Part shown: one piece after another, positions 27,587 through 36,589 of the stretch
Numbering within the stretch: the first letter of the stretch is position 1
Layout of the letters: each line of letters begins with the position of its first letter
Assembly: GCF_020099395.1 (NCBI RefSeq)
Contig: NZ_CP083590.1
Span: forward strand, 1,612,001-1,676,000
Source of the DNA: Streptomyces mobaraensis
Lineage (GTDB): Bacteria; Actinomycetota; Actinomycetes; Streptomycetales; Streptomycetaceae
DNA length: 64,000 nucleotides
Reading direction: 5' to 3'
The notes under the pieces: generated by a model
What the model was told of the DNA's origin: nothing
Database searches by the model: none
The model's input: only the letters and a program-made list of their open reading frames with translations
Program-made: the position numbers and the translations under genes

Positions 27587-30379
27587 TCAGCCCCCCGTCA
27601 GATGCTCCGGCCGCACCGGCACCCTCCGCAGCGCCAGCCCCGTCGCCTGCCGGATGGCGGCCACGACGGCGGGGGTGGAGGAGAGCGTCGGCGCCTCCCC
27701 CACGCCCCGCAGCCCGTACGGCGCGTGGGGGTCGGCGAGTTCGAGGACGTCGACGGGCATGGCCGGGGTGTCGAGGATGGTGGGGATGAGGTAGTCGGTG
27801 AAGGAGGGGTTGCGGACCTTCCCCGTGACCGGGTCGACCGCGATCTCCTCCATGACGGCCAGCCCCAGCCCCTGCGTGCTCCCGCCCTGGATCTGCCCGG
27901 TGACGGAGAGCGGGTTGAGGGCCTTGCCGACGTCCTGCGCGCAGGCCAGTTCGACGACCTTCACCAGGCCCAGTTCCGTGTCCACCTCCACCACCGCGCG
28001 GTGGGCGGCGAAGGAGTACTGGACGTGGCCGGTCCCCTGGCCAGTGCGGAGGTCGAACGGTTCGGTGGGCCGGTGCCGCCACTCCGCCTCCGCCTCGACG
28101 GGCTCCTCGCCCTCCAGGACGTCCGCGAGGGCCGCCAGTACCTCGCCCCCGTCGGTGACGATCTTGCCGTCCTCCAGCAGGAGTCCGGCGGTGGCCCAGG
28201 CCGGGTGGTACGTGCCGAACTTCGTCCGGCCGAGTACCAGGACGCGCTCGCGGACGGTCGCGCAGGCGTGCCGGACGGCGCCGCCCGTGACGTACGTCTG
28301 GCGGGACGCGGACGTGGAACCGGCCGATCCGACGCGGGTGTCGGCCGGGTGGATGGTCACCCGGGAGACGCCCAGTTCGGTCCGGGCGATCTGGGCGTGG
28401 ACGGTGACGCCGCCCTGCCCGACCTCCGCCATCGCCGTGTGCACGGTGGCCACGGCCTCCCCTCCGGCGTACTCCAGCCGCACCCGTGCCGTGGAGTAGT
28501 CGTCGAAGCCCTCCGAGAAGCCGACGTTCTTGATGCCGACCGCGTAGCCGACCCCGCGCACGACCCCCTCGCCGTGCGTGGTGTTGGCGACCCCGCCGGG
28601 CAGCGCCCGCAGGTCGGGAGCGCCGCCGGCGGTCTCCCACTGCCGCTCGGGCGGCATCGGCATCGCCTGGACGCGGCGCAGCAGTTCGGCCACGGGGGCG
28701 GGCGCGTCGACGGGCTGCCCGGTCGGCATCACCGAGCCGTGGGACATGGCGTTGCGGCGCCGGAATTCGACCGGGTCGAGGCCGAGTTCGGCGGCCAGCC
28801 GGTCCATCTGCGCCTCGTAGGCGAAGCACGCCTGGACGGCACCGAAGCCGCGCATCGCGCCGCAGGGCGGGTTGTTGGTGTAGAGGGCCAGCGCCTCGAC
28901 GTCGACGTTCGGGCACTCGTACGGTCCGACGGCGAGCGAGGCGGCGTTGCCGACGACGGCCGGGGACGACGAGGCGTACGCGCCGCCGTCCAGGACGATG
29001 CGCGCCGTGACGTAGAGGAGCCGGCCGTCGCGGTCGGCGCCGTGCTCGTAGCGGAGCTTGGCCGGGTGCCGGTGGACGTGCCCGAAGAAGGACTCGAACC
29101 GGTTGTAGACCATCTTCACCGGCCGGCCGGTACGCAGCGCGAGCAGGCAGGCGTGGGCCTGCATGGACAGGTCCTCGCGGCCGCCGAACGCGCCGCCGAC
29201 GCCGGACAGCGTCATCCGCACCTTGTCCTCGGGCAGGCCGAGGACGGGCGCGATCTGCCGGAGGTCGGCGTGCAGCCACTGCGTGGCGATGTACAGGTCG
29301 ACGCCGCCGTCCTCGGCGGGCATCGCGAGGCCCGACTCGGGCCCCAGGAACGCCTGGTCCTGCATGCCGACCTCGTACTCGCCGGTGACGACGGCCACCG
29401 CCCGGGCCTTCGCGGCGGCGACGTCGCCGCGCCGGACGGGCTGCCGGTGGACGATGTTGGGGTGCGGGACGTGGGCCGCGTGACCGTCCGTGCGGCCGGG
29501 GTGGAGGACGGGCGCGCCGGGGGCCGTCGCGCTCGCCTCGTCGGTGACGACCGGCAGTTCCTCGTACGCGACCCGGATCTTCGCGGCGGCGCGGCGGGCG
29601 GTCTCCGGGTGGTCGGCGGCGACGAGCGCGACCGGTTCGCCGTGGTGGCGGACGACGCCGTCGGCGAGGACGGGGGTGTCCTGGAGCTCCAGCCCGTAGC
29701 GGGTGGCGGCCGGGAGGTCGTCGTGGGTCAGGACGGCGTACACACCCGGGGTGGCCAGGGCCTCGGCGGCGTCGACGGACAGGATCCGGGCGTGGGCGTG
29801 CGGGCTGCGCAGGGTGTGGCCCCAGAGCATGTCCTCGTGCCACAGGTCGGAGGCGTAGGCGAACTCGCCGGTGACCTTGAGCGTGCCGTCGGGGCGGAGC
29901 GTCGACTCCCCGATGCCGCCGCGGGTGCGGCTGCCCTGGGTGAGCCCGGCGGCGGCGAGCCGACCGCGCCGTCGCGAGCCGGAGGCCGCGGGGCCTCCGG
30001 GGGCCGGGGCGTTCGCGGCGGGGGCGTTCGGGGCGGGGGCGTTCGCGGCGGAGGCGTTCGCGGGGGCGTTCGTGGCGGGGACGCCGGCCGGGTGGTCGTC
30101 TGCGGGTGTGCCGTCGGCCGAGTCGCCACCGGGAGCGGGCATCGACGGACGCGGGCCGGCCGTGGCCCCATCGGCCGTGCCTGTTCCGGTGAGGCGCCCG
30201 ACAGCCATCGGCCGGCACCCCGCCGATTCGCCGACCGCACGCGCGCCAGCCGTCCTCGCAGCGCCAGCCGTCCTCGCAGCGGCAACCGTCCTCACAGCGG
30301 CAGCCGTCCCCTCACGAGGTCCCACGCCGGAGGACATCGCCCCGGCAACCGTCCGCTCAGGCAAGAGTCGTTCACGCAC
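27587..30379 (-). CDS. Xanthine dehydrogenase, molybdopterin-binding subunit
   Basis: 930 residues. The Mo-binding domain begins near 170 (TGEFAYASDL) and shows VGGAFGGRED, GAMRGFGAVQACFAYE, AEVGQGGVTVHAQIA, and the catalytic-glutamate segment GLRGVGEAPTLSSTPAVVAAI near the C-terminus. It hydroxylates hypoxanthine and xanthine. The first 150 residues are a low-complexity extension with repeats of NAPA/APNAPAA and no family match; the GTG start at 30379 has GGGAGGG upstream, but a later start is possible. It follows the iron-sulfur subunit gene by 3 nt. Confidence 0.9.
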   Translation of the reverse strand: MRERLLPERTVAGAMSSGVGPREGTAAAVRTVAAARTAGAARTAGARAVGESAGCRPMAVGRLTGTGTADGATAGPRPSMPAPGGDSADGTPADDHPAGVPATNAPANASAANAPAPNAPAANAPAPGGPAASGSRRRGRLAAAGLTQGSRTRGGIGESTLRPDGTLKVTGEFAYASDLWHEDMLWGHTLRSPHAHARILSVDAAEALATPGVYAVLTHDDLPAATRYGLELQDTPVLADGVVRHHGEPVALVAADHPETARRAAAKIRVAYEELPVVTDEASATAPGAPVLHPGRTDGHAAHVPHPNIVHRQPVRRGDVAAAKARAVAVVTGEYEVGMQDQAFLGPESGLAMPAEDGGVDLYIATQWLHADLRQIAPVLGLPEDKVRMTLSGVGGAFGGREDLSMQAHACLLALRTGRPVKMVYNRFESFFGHVHRHPAKLRYEHGADRDGRLLYVTARIVLDGGAYASSSPAVVGNAASLAVGPYECPNVDVEALALYTNNPPCGAMRGFGAVQACFAYEAQMDRLAAELGLDPVEFRRRNAMSHGSVMPTGQPVDAPAPVAELLRRVQAMPMPPERQWETAGGAPDLRALPGGVANTTHGEGVVRGVGYAVGIKNVGFSEGFDDYSTARVRLEYAGGEAVATVHTAMAEVGQGGVTVHAQIARTELGVSRVTIHPADTRVGSAGSTSASRQTYVTGGAVRHACATVRERVLVLGRTKFGTYHPAWATAGLLLEDGKIVTDGGEVLAALADVLEGEEPVEAEAEWRHRPTEPFDLRTGQGTGHVQYSFAAHRAVVEVDTELGLVKVVELACAQDVGKALNPLSVTGQIQGGSTQGLGLAVMEEIAVDPVTGKVRNPSFTDYLIPTILDTPAMPVDVLELADPHAPYGLRGVGEAPTLSSTPAVVAAIRQATGLALRRVPVRPEHLTGG

Positions 30380-30382
30380 GGC

Positions 30383-30898
30383 TCAGCCCTCCCGTCCCAT
30401 TCGGCCGCTCGCGTCACTGGCGTCGTCCCCGCCCCGCGCAGCGGCGAGGCGTACCGCGTCGAGGATCTTCTCGTAGCCCGTGCACCGGCAGAGGTTGCCG
30501 GAGAGGGCCTCGCGGATGTCCGCGTCGGACGGGTCCGGGTCGCGGGCCAGCAGGTCGTCGGCGGCGACGAGCAGGCCGGGGGTGCAGAAGCCGCACTGCA
30601 CGGCGCCCGCGTCGACGAACGCCTCCTGCACCGGGGAGAGGTGCCCGTCCGGTACGCCCGCGCGGGCGGCCAGGCCCTCGACGGTGACGACGTCGCGTCC
30701 CTCCGCCTGACCCGCGGCGACCAGGCAGGCGCAGACCGGGACGCCGTCCAGGCGGACCGTGCACGAGCCGCATTCGCCCTGCTCGCAGGCGTTCTTGGAG
30801 CCCGGCAGGCCCAGGCGCTCACGCAGGACGTAGAGGAGGCTCTCGCCCTCCCACACGTCGTCGGCCCGCCGCTGCCGGCCGTTGACCGTCATGTTCAC
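30383..30898 (-). CDS. Xanthine dehydrogenase, 2Fe-2S subunit
   Basis: 171 residues from GTG 30898, overlapping the FAD-subunit stop (GTGA). The plant-type ferredoxin cluster is CEQGECGSC plus a later Cys in VCACL. The second cluster is CGFCTPG with [11 protein letters not shown]. These are the two 2Fe-2S centres that pass electrons from Mo to FAD. Confidence 0.93.
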   Translation of the reverse strand: MNMTVNGRQRRADDVWEGESLLYVLRERLGLPGSKNACEQGECGSCTVRLDGVPVCACLVAAGQAEGRDVVTVEGLAARAGVPDGHLSPVQEAFVDAGAVQCGFCTPGLLVAADDLLARDPDPSDADIREALSGNLCRCTGYEKILDAVRLAAARGGDDASDASGRMGREG

Positions 30899-31800
30899 GC
30901 GCACAGCTCGTTCCCCTCTCCCGTCTCCCCCGTCGTCCCGTCCGTGTACTGCCGCCACGCCCAGCCGAGCGTGCGCCGGGCCATGACCCCCACCGCGCGG
31001 CGGCGGTAGGCCGCGCTGCCGCGCACGTCGTCGATGGGGTTGCAGGCGGCCGACGCGAGGGCGGCGAACTCCTCGGCGGCTGCGGCCGATACGGGCCGGC
31101 CGGTGTCCCAGCAGCGGCCCTCGTCGAGGGCGGCGGCCAGGAAGTCCTCCGCCGCCCGCGCCCGGACGGGCGTCGGCGCCGCCGAGCCGATGCCGGTGCG
31201 GACGGTCCGGGTGTCGGGGTGCAGGGCGAGGCCGAAGGCGCACACGGCGATGACCATCGCGTTGCGCGTGCCGACCTTGGCGAACTGCTGCGGCCCGGCG
31301 GCCTTCCGGATGCGCACGGCACGGATCAGCTCGTCGGGGGCGAGGGCGTTGCGCTTGACGCCGGTGTAGAAGGCGTCGACCGGTACGAGCCGGGTGCCGC
31401 GCACCGACTCCGCCTCCACCACGGCGCCCGCCGCGAGCAGCGCGGGGTGGGAGTCGCCGGCCGGGGAGGCGGCGCCGAGGTTGCCGCCGACGCTGCCGCG
31501 GTTGCGGATCTGCGGCGAGCCGACGGTGCGGGCGGCGAGGGCGAGGCCGGGGAGCGGGCCGGACAGTTCGGTGATCACCCGGGCGTACGGGACGGCGGCG
31601 CCGAGGCGGACGTCGGGTCCGTCGGTCTGCCATGCGTACAGCTCGCCGATGCGGGTGAGGTCGAGGAGGTGGCTGGGGCGGCGGTGGTCGAAGTTGATCT
31701 CGACCATCACATCCGTGCCGCCCGCCAGAGGCACCGCCGCGGGGTGCTCGGCCTTGGCGGCCAGCGCGTCCTCCCAGCGGTCGGGGCGCAGGAAGTCCAT
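30895..31800 (-). CDS. Xanthine dehydrogenase, FAD-binding subunit
   Basis: 301 residues of the CoxM/XdhB type. The FAD-binding motif PLAGGTDVMVEIN is at about 24-36. RNRGSVGGNLGAASPAGDSHPAL (key part RGSVGGNLGAASPAGD) binds the pyrophosphate. A CO-dehydrogenase flavoprotein C-terminal domain follows. It is the first gene of the leftward set and divergent from the PucR regulator. Confidence 0.92.
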   Translation of the reverse strand: MDFLRPDRWEDALAAKAEHPAAVPLAGGTDVMVEINFDHRRPSHLLDLTRIGELYAWQTDGPDVRLGAAVPYARVITELSGPLPGLALAARTVGSPQIRNRGSVGGNLGAASPAGDSHPALLAAGAVVEAESVRGTRLVPVDAFYTGVKRNALAPDELIRAVRIRKAAGPQQFAKVGTRNAMVIAVCAFGLALHPDTRTVRTGIGSAAPTPVRARAAEDFLAAALDEGRCWDTGRPVSAAAAEEFAALASAACNPIDDVRGSAAYRRRAVGVMARRTLGWAWRQYTDGTTGETGEGNELCA

Positions 31801-32236
31801 GGGCGTTCTCTTCTCGCTCTGGTCCCGCCGCCGGGCCGTGGCCCGCCCGGCCCACCCGGTCCGCCATCGCCCGTCGCCCGCCGCCCGGCCCGCCTCTGCC
31901 GGCCGCCCGGCGGCGGGCGGACACGGCCGTACAGGACGGCGTGGGGCGGCGCGGGGGTGGTGCGGGGACGGTCCGGGGACCGTGCTTGGGCCGTTCGGAC
32001 GGCTCCGGGCGGGTCGGTCGTGGGGGAGGTTTCGGGTGGGGGCCGGCGCCGGGTCGATGCCGCGTGCAGCCAGTACACAGAGGCTTCACCGGAAGGGAGC
32101 AGTCACCGAAACCATGAAGCGGTTGGCTGGTCACGCACACCGTCTTGTAGATTCGAACGAAAGGCGGAGCACGGAAACCTCACGGCTTCGCACCGGTAAC
32201 ACGACAACACACGAGAAAGATCGGCGGCGACCCACC
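31801..32236. promoter_or_regulatory. Divergent control region between xanthine dehydrogenase and PucR genes
   Basis: A 436-nt non-coding gap. The right part is much less GC-rich than the left. It holds a possible plus-strand promoter for the regulator, with TTGGCT at 32123-32128 and TAGATT at 32148-32153 (spacing 19, not ideal). The left part is Arg/Pro/Gly-like GC-rich filler in every frame with no gene I can support. Confidence 0.35.
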
Positions 32237-33985
32237 ATGCGGCTGCGCGCACTGCTGGAGACCGACGCGCTGGGCCTTCGTCTGCTCGGTGGCGAGGACG
32301 AGCTCGACCGCACCGTCCGCGGCGTGATGACGACCGATCTGCGCGATCCGAGCCGCTACCTCTCGGGCGGCGAACTGGTCCTCACCGGCCTGGCCTGGCG
32401 CCGGGAACCGGCCGACTCGGAGCGTTTCGTCCGCATCCTGGCCTCCGCCGGGGTGGCCGGACTCGCGGCGGGCGAGGCGGAGATCAGCTCCACGCCGGAC
32501 GACCTGATCGAGGCGTGCGCCCGGCACCGGCTGCCGCTGTTCTCCGTGGACGAGACGGTGTCGTTCGCGTCCATCACCGAGCACGTCGTCCGGCAGGTCT
32601 CCGGCGAGCGCGCCGGCGACCTGGCCGCGGTCGTGGACCGGCACCGCCGGCTGATGACCTCGGGCCCGGCGGGCGGCGGCCCGGAGGTCGTCCTGGACCT
32701 GCTCGGCTCGGACCTGGACCTCCGCGCCTGGGTCCTGTCCCCCACCGGCCGCCCGATCGCCGGTTCCTCGCTCGCCGGTGCGGGGCCGGCGCTGTCGCCC
32801 GACGTCAGCGCCGTGCTGGCGGGCGAGCACCTGGCCGCGGCCCGCTCGGGCCGCCGGGGCCCGCACCGGGTGACGGCGGGCGGCGCCACGTACTCCCTGT
32901 TCCCCATCCGCGGCACGTCCGCCGGCCCGGCCGACCCGCGCGAGACCGTCCTCTCGGACTGGCTGCTCGCCGTGGAGGCCGACGCCGGTGACTGGCCGGC
33001 CGAACGCCTCGACCTGCTGCACGGCGTCACCCAGCTGATCGCCGTCGAGCGCGAGCGGCGCGAGGCCGCCCGCACGGTCCGCCGCCGGCTGGCGCAGGAG
33101 GTGCTGGAGCTCGTCCAGTCGAACGCCGCGCCGGCCGAGATCGCCGCGCGGCTGCGGGTCGCCGCGCCCGTCCTGATGCCCGGGCCGGGCGCCGCCCCGC
33201 ACTGGCAGGTCGTCGTGGCCCGCGTGGAGTGGACCGACGGCGAGACGGCCGCCGCCCTCCCGGCCGGGCCGATCGCGCAGAGCCTGCTGGAGGAGGCGCT
33301 GGTCGCCCCGGACGCGACGGGCACCGAGCCGTCCGAGCGGATCGCCGTCGCCCACACGGACGACGAGGCCGTCGCCCTGGTGCCGCTCCCCGCGGCCCCG
33401 GCGGCTCCGGCCGCGACCGCGGCTCAGACGGCCGCCGACGAGGACCGGCAGGCCGGTGCCGGTGCGGGCACCGGCTCTGGCTCTGGCTCCGGCCTGCACG
33501 CCGACGCGCTGCTGGCCGCCGTCCGCGCCCCGCTCTCCCGGGGCCTCGACGGCGACGGCCGTCTGACCTTCGGCGTCAGCGCCGCCGTCCACTCGGCGGA
33601 GGGCCTGCGCGGCGCCCTGGAGGAGGCCCGGCACGCCCGCCGCGTCGCCGCCGCCCGGCCCGGACGCGTCTGCGCGGCCGGCCACCAGGAGCTGGCCTCG
33701 CACGTGCTGCTGCTGCCGTTCGTCCCCGACGACGTGCGCCGCGCGTTCACCGCCCGGCTGCTCGACCCCCTGCGCGAGTACGACAACCGGCACCGCGCCG
33801 AGCTGATCCCGACCCTGGAGGCGTTCCTCGACTCCGACGGATCGTGGACGCGCTGTGCGACGCGGCTGCACCTGCACGTCAACACGCTGCGCTACCGGGT
33901 GGGCCGCATCGAGCAGTTGACCGGGCGCGACCTGTCGCGGCTGGAGGACAAGCTGGACTTCTTCCTGGCGCTGCGGATGAGTTGA
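32237..33985 (+). CDS. PucR-family transcriptional regulator of purine catabolism
   Basis: 582 residues from ATG 32237. The N-terminal PucR domain (about 5-125: DLRDPSRYLSGGELVLTGL) is followed by a GGDEF-like/CdaR middle region. The C-terminal HTH_30 domain shows TLEAFLDSDGSWTRCATRL then HLHVNTLRYRVGRIEQLTG. A Gly/Ser-rich linker interrupts residues about 375-418. PucR proteins activate purine degradation in response to ureides or purines. Its divergence from the xanthine dehydrogenase operon fits that role. The ribosome site is weak. Confidence 0.88.
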   Translation: MRLRALLETDALGLRLLGGEDELDRTVRGVMTTDLRDPSRYLSGGELVLTGLAWRREPADSERFVRILASAGVAGLAAGEAEISSTPDDLIEACARHRLPLFSVDETVSFASITEHVVRQVSGERAGDLAAVVDRHRRLMTSGPAGGGPEVVLDLLGSDLDLRAWVLSPTGRPIAGSSLAGAGPALSPDVSAVLAGEHLAAARSGRRGPHRVTAGGATYSLFPIRGTSAGPADPRETVLSDWLLAVEADAGDWPAERLDLLHGVTQLIAVERERREAARTVRRRLAQEVLELVQSNAAPAEIAARLRVAAPVLMPGPGAAPHWQVVVARVEWTDGETAAALPAGPIAQSLLEEALVAPDATGTEPSERIAVAHTDDEAVALVPLPAAPAAPAATAAQTAADEDRQAGAGAGTGSGSGSGLHADALLAAVRAPLSRGLDGDGRLTFGVSAAVHSAEGLRGALEEARHARRVAAARPGRVCAAGHQELASHVLLLPFVPDDVRRAFTARLLDPLREYDNRHRAELIPTLEAFLDSDGSWTRCATRLHLHVNTLRYRVGRIEQLTGRDLSRLEDKLDFFLALRMS

Positions 33986-34011
33986 GGGGGGTGACGGGTT
34001 TCGTGGACTTC

Positions 34012-34809
34012 TCAGTCCGGCGCCCGCCGCTCCCCCCGGACCAGTCCGAGGTCGGCGTAGACCGTCGCCCGTGACACGCCGAGCCGTTCGGCGACGACCA
34101 GCGCCGAGCGGCTGAGCCGGAACACCCCGCGGGCGTCCAGCGCCTCGATCACCCGGAGCCGGCCCTGCCGCGAGTCGTGGGCCAGCGGCCGGCCGAGCCG
34201 TTCCTCCTCCTGTTCGATCACGGCGGTGACGACCTCGCCGATGTCGTCCGAGAACACCGTCGTGGCCGCCGGTGCGGCGTCCGCCGTGCCGACCAGGGCG
34301 GCCATCGCCTTGGCGGCGAGCCGGAGTTCGGTGATGTCGAGGTTGACGCAGAGCGACCCGAAGACGTGCCCGGAGCCGTCGCGCAGCAGGAGGGTGGACG
34401 ACTTCACCGTGCGCCCGTCGGGCGTCTTGGTGACATAGTTCAGCTTGTCCCGCGCGGTGTCGCCGCGCGCCAGCATCTCCAGCCCGATCTCGCTCATGGC
34501 CCCGCCCACGGACCGCGACGTGACGGATCCGGCGAGGGCGACGACGCTGGCGTCGGGGGTCCGGTAGTCGTGCAGCACCACCTCGCACTGGGGGCCGAAG
34601 GTGGCGGCGAGGCCGTCGACGACCGGGCGCAGGGCCCGGAGCACGGCGTCGGCGGTGCCGTCCGCGACCTGCGGGGCCTGCAGGGCGGCCGCGTTCTCGT
34701 GAGGCGGGTGTGTGGATGGGGGTGCCGGCGGCTCTGGTGCCGCCGGTCGTCCCGCCGATGCCTCTGATCCCGCCGATGCCTCTGATCCCGCTGATGCCGG
34801 TGATGTCAT
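34012..34809 (-). CDS. YheO/DauR-type PAS-HTH transcriptional regulator
   Basis: 265 residues. A YheO-like PAS domain spans about 60-165 (FGPQCEVVLHDYRTPDASVVALAGS, key part CEVVLHDY; GHVFGSLCVNLDIT). The C-terminal HTH_22 domain reads SRSALVVAERLGVSRATVYADLGLVR (key part LGVSRATVYADL). An N-terminal Ser/Ala/Glu repeat tail of about 45 residues is probably disordered. GGAGG lies 5 nt before ATG 34809. DauR-type members control amino-acid catabolism. It faces the divergent PLP-enzyme gene across two palindromes and likely regulates it. Confidence 0.85.
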   Translation of the reverse strand: MTSPASAGSEASAGSEASAGRPAAPEPPAPPSTHPPHENAAALQAPQVADGTADAVLRALRPVVDGLAATFGPQCEVVLHDYRTPDASVVALAGSVTSRSVGGAMSEIGLEMLARGDTARDKLNYVTKTPDGRTVKSSTLLLRDGSGHVFGSLCVNLDITELRLAAKAMAALVGTADAAPAATTVFSDDIGEVVTAVIEQEEERLGRPLAHDSRQGRLRVIEALDARGVFRLSRSALVVAERLGVSRATVYADLGLVRGERRAPD

Positions 34810-34884
34810 CCCTGCCTCCGCACGCCCATCGGCTTCGCCGGACCGTCCGATCCCGTCCCGCGCGTCCGGAACGAGACTAGAAGT

Positions 34885-34902
34885 ACGTCATCGGGGTGAC
34901 GT
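34885..34902. promoter_or_regulatory. Inverted repeat ACGTCA-N6-TGACGT
   Basis: Perfect 6-nt arms lie 76 nt upstream of the YheO-type regulator and close to the divergent promoter at 34914. It is a candidate site for that regulator. Confidence 0.4.
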
Positions 34903-34913
34903 GCTTCAACCCT

Positions 34914-34942
34914 TGACGAACTGTCCAGATCACTGGACACTC
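34914..34942 (+). promoter_or_regulatory. Probable promoter with embedded palindrome for the PLP-enzyme gene
   Basis: TTGACG (34914-34919) and GACACT (34937-34942) are 17 nt apart, a good sigma-HrdB-like spacing. A perfect inverted repeat TGTCCAG-ATCA-CTGGACA (34922-34939) fills the spacer and touches the -10 box, so a bound repressor would block RNA polymerase. The gene starts at 35191, leaving a leader of about 240 nt. Confidence 0.45.
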
Positions 34943-35190
34943 TGCCTGGGTGGGGAGTTGACCATGGTTGTCAAGACTCTTGTGGTGCACATGATTTGTG
35001 CGCGGACTGTCCATGGTTTCGACGGGACACCGGACTGCGGAAAGCGTGCGGACGGTGCGCGGACACGCGTCGGCGGCGTGGGAGGAAGGCGCCCGGCGCA
35101 GGACCGTTCGTACGCGGCGGCGGGGTGGCCGCACCGCTTCCGCTCCCCCGCCTTGTGCTGCATGAGGAGGACACGAGGAGGAGAGGCACG

Positions 35191-36417
35191 ATGCGTTTCC
35201 CGGCCGATGGGCCCTCCGGCCCGTTCCGTCCCCACGCCCCGAACGACCCCTCGGTTTCGCCCGACTCGTACGGCCCGGACGCCCCATGCGGCACGGTACG
35301 GCTGCGCTGCACCACCTGCGGGCGCCGGCACGCCCTCGCCGACCTGGCCTGGCGGTGCGCCGACTGCCACGGCCTCCTCGACGTCCACGGCTTCACACCC
35401 GCCATGCCCAACGCCGTCGAACTCGGCCGGCGCCCGCCCACCCTGTGGCGGTACGCCGAGGCGCTGCCGGTGCCGGGGCCGCCCCGGATCAGCCTCGGCG
35501 AGGGCATGACCCCGCTGATCAGCGCGCCGGGCCGGCCGGACGTGCTGCTGAAGGCGGACCACCTGATGCCCACCGGTTCGTTCAAGGACCGCGGCGCGGT
35601 GCTGCTGGTGGCGCTGGCCGCCCGGCTGGGCGTACGGAAGGTCATGGCGGACAGCAGCGGCAACGCGGGGACGGCGGTCGCCGCCTACGCGGCCCGCGCG
35701 GGCCTCGCCTGCGAGGTGTACGTCCCGGCGGCCACCTCCGAGGGCAAGGTGGCCCAACTCCGCGCGTACGGCGCCGAAGTGCACCGGATCGAGGGCTCCC
35801 GCGAGGACACCGCCACCGCGGCGGCCCGCGCGGCGGAGGAGCCCGGGACCTTCTACGCCAGCCACGTGTACCACCCGTTCTTCCCGCACGGCACCAAGAC
35901 CTACGTCTTCGAACTGTGGGAGCAACTGGGCGGCCGGCTGCCCGGCACACTCGTCCTCCCGGCCGGGAACGGCACCCTGGTGCTCGGCGCCCGCCTCGGC
36001 TGCCAGGAACTCCTCGACCAGCGGCTGATCGACCGCCTGCCCGCCATCACGGCGGTGCAGGCGGCCGGTTGCGCGCCCCTCGCACGCGCCGCCGCGCTGG
36101 GCGGCGAGGTGCCGGAGCGCATCACCGCCGAGCCGACCGTCGCCGAGGGCATCGCCATCGCCCGGCCGGCCCGGGGCTCCCAGGTCCTGCGGGCGGTACG
36201 GGAGACGGGGGGCACGTTCGTGACGGTCCCGGAGGACCGGATCGTCGCGGCCCACCGCGAACTCGCCCGCCACGGGCTGTACGTGGAGCCGACGTCCGCC
36301 GTCTGCTGGGCGGCGCTGCAGGAGGGGCTGGTGCCGGAGCACGCGGTGGAGGGCGACCGCCCGTTCGCCGTGGCGCCGCTGTGCGGGAACGGGCTGAAGG
36401 CGAAGCCGCCGGAATGA
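35191..36417 (+). CDS. Threonine-synthase-like PLP-dependent enzyme
   Basis: 408 residues. An N-terminal zinc-ribbon-like segment (CTTCGRRH...CADC, about 38-58) precedes the fold-type II core: PTGSFKDRGA with the Schiff-base Lys, DSSGNAGTA for the cofactor phosphate, and a C-terminal CGNGLKA. It resembles threonine synthases but lacks the strong ThrC N-terminal features, so a related lyase (serine/threonine dehydratase or diaminopropionate lyase) remains possible. GAGGAG precedes ATG 35191. A DauR-like regulator next door suggests amino-acid catabolism rather than threonine synthesis. Confidence 0.8.
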   Translation: MRFPADGPSGPFRPHAPNDPSVSPDSYGPDAPCGTVRLRCTTCGRRHALADLAWRCADCHGLLDVHGFTPAMPNAVELGRRPPTLWRYAEALPVPGPPRISLGEGMTPLISAPGRPDVLLKADHLMPTGSFKDRGAVLLVALAARLGVRKVMADSSGNAGTAVAAYAARAGLACEVYVPAATSEGKVAQLRAYGAEVHRIEGSREDTATAAARAAEEPGTFYASHVYHPFFPHGTKTYVFELWEQLGGRLPGTLVLPAGNGTLVLGARLGCQELLDQRLIDRLPAITAVQAAGCAPLARAAALGGEVPERITAEPTVAEGIAIARPARGSQVLRAVRETGGTFVTVPEDRIVAAHRELARHGLYVEPTSAVCWAALQEGLVPEHAVEGDRPFAVAPLCGNGLKAKPPE

Positions 36418-36589
36418 GTGGGGGGGCGGGCCGCTCCCGGTATGCGCGGTCAGCGGGTGGTGGTCCGCAGCCTGCGGCCCGTGGCTTGCGGTGTTCCCCG
36501 TCCCACCACGAGCCGCCTGTCCGCCCCCGTCCCCCGACGGGCCGCCCGTCCACTCCCCGTCCCGCGACGGGCCACCCGTCCGAGGATCC

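Noticed and set aside
31801..32236. A short gene between xanthine dehydrogenase and PucR
   Set aside because: Open frames there have no ribosome site or motif, and the position suits a divergent control region.
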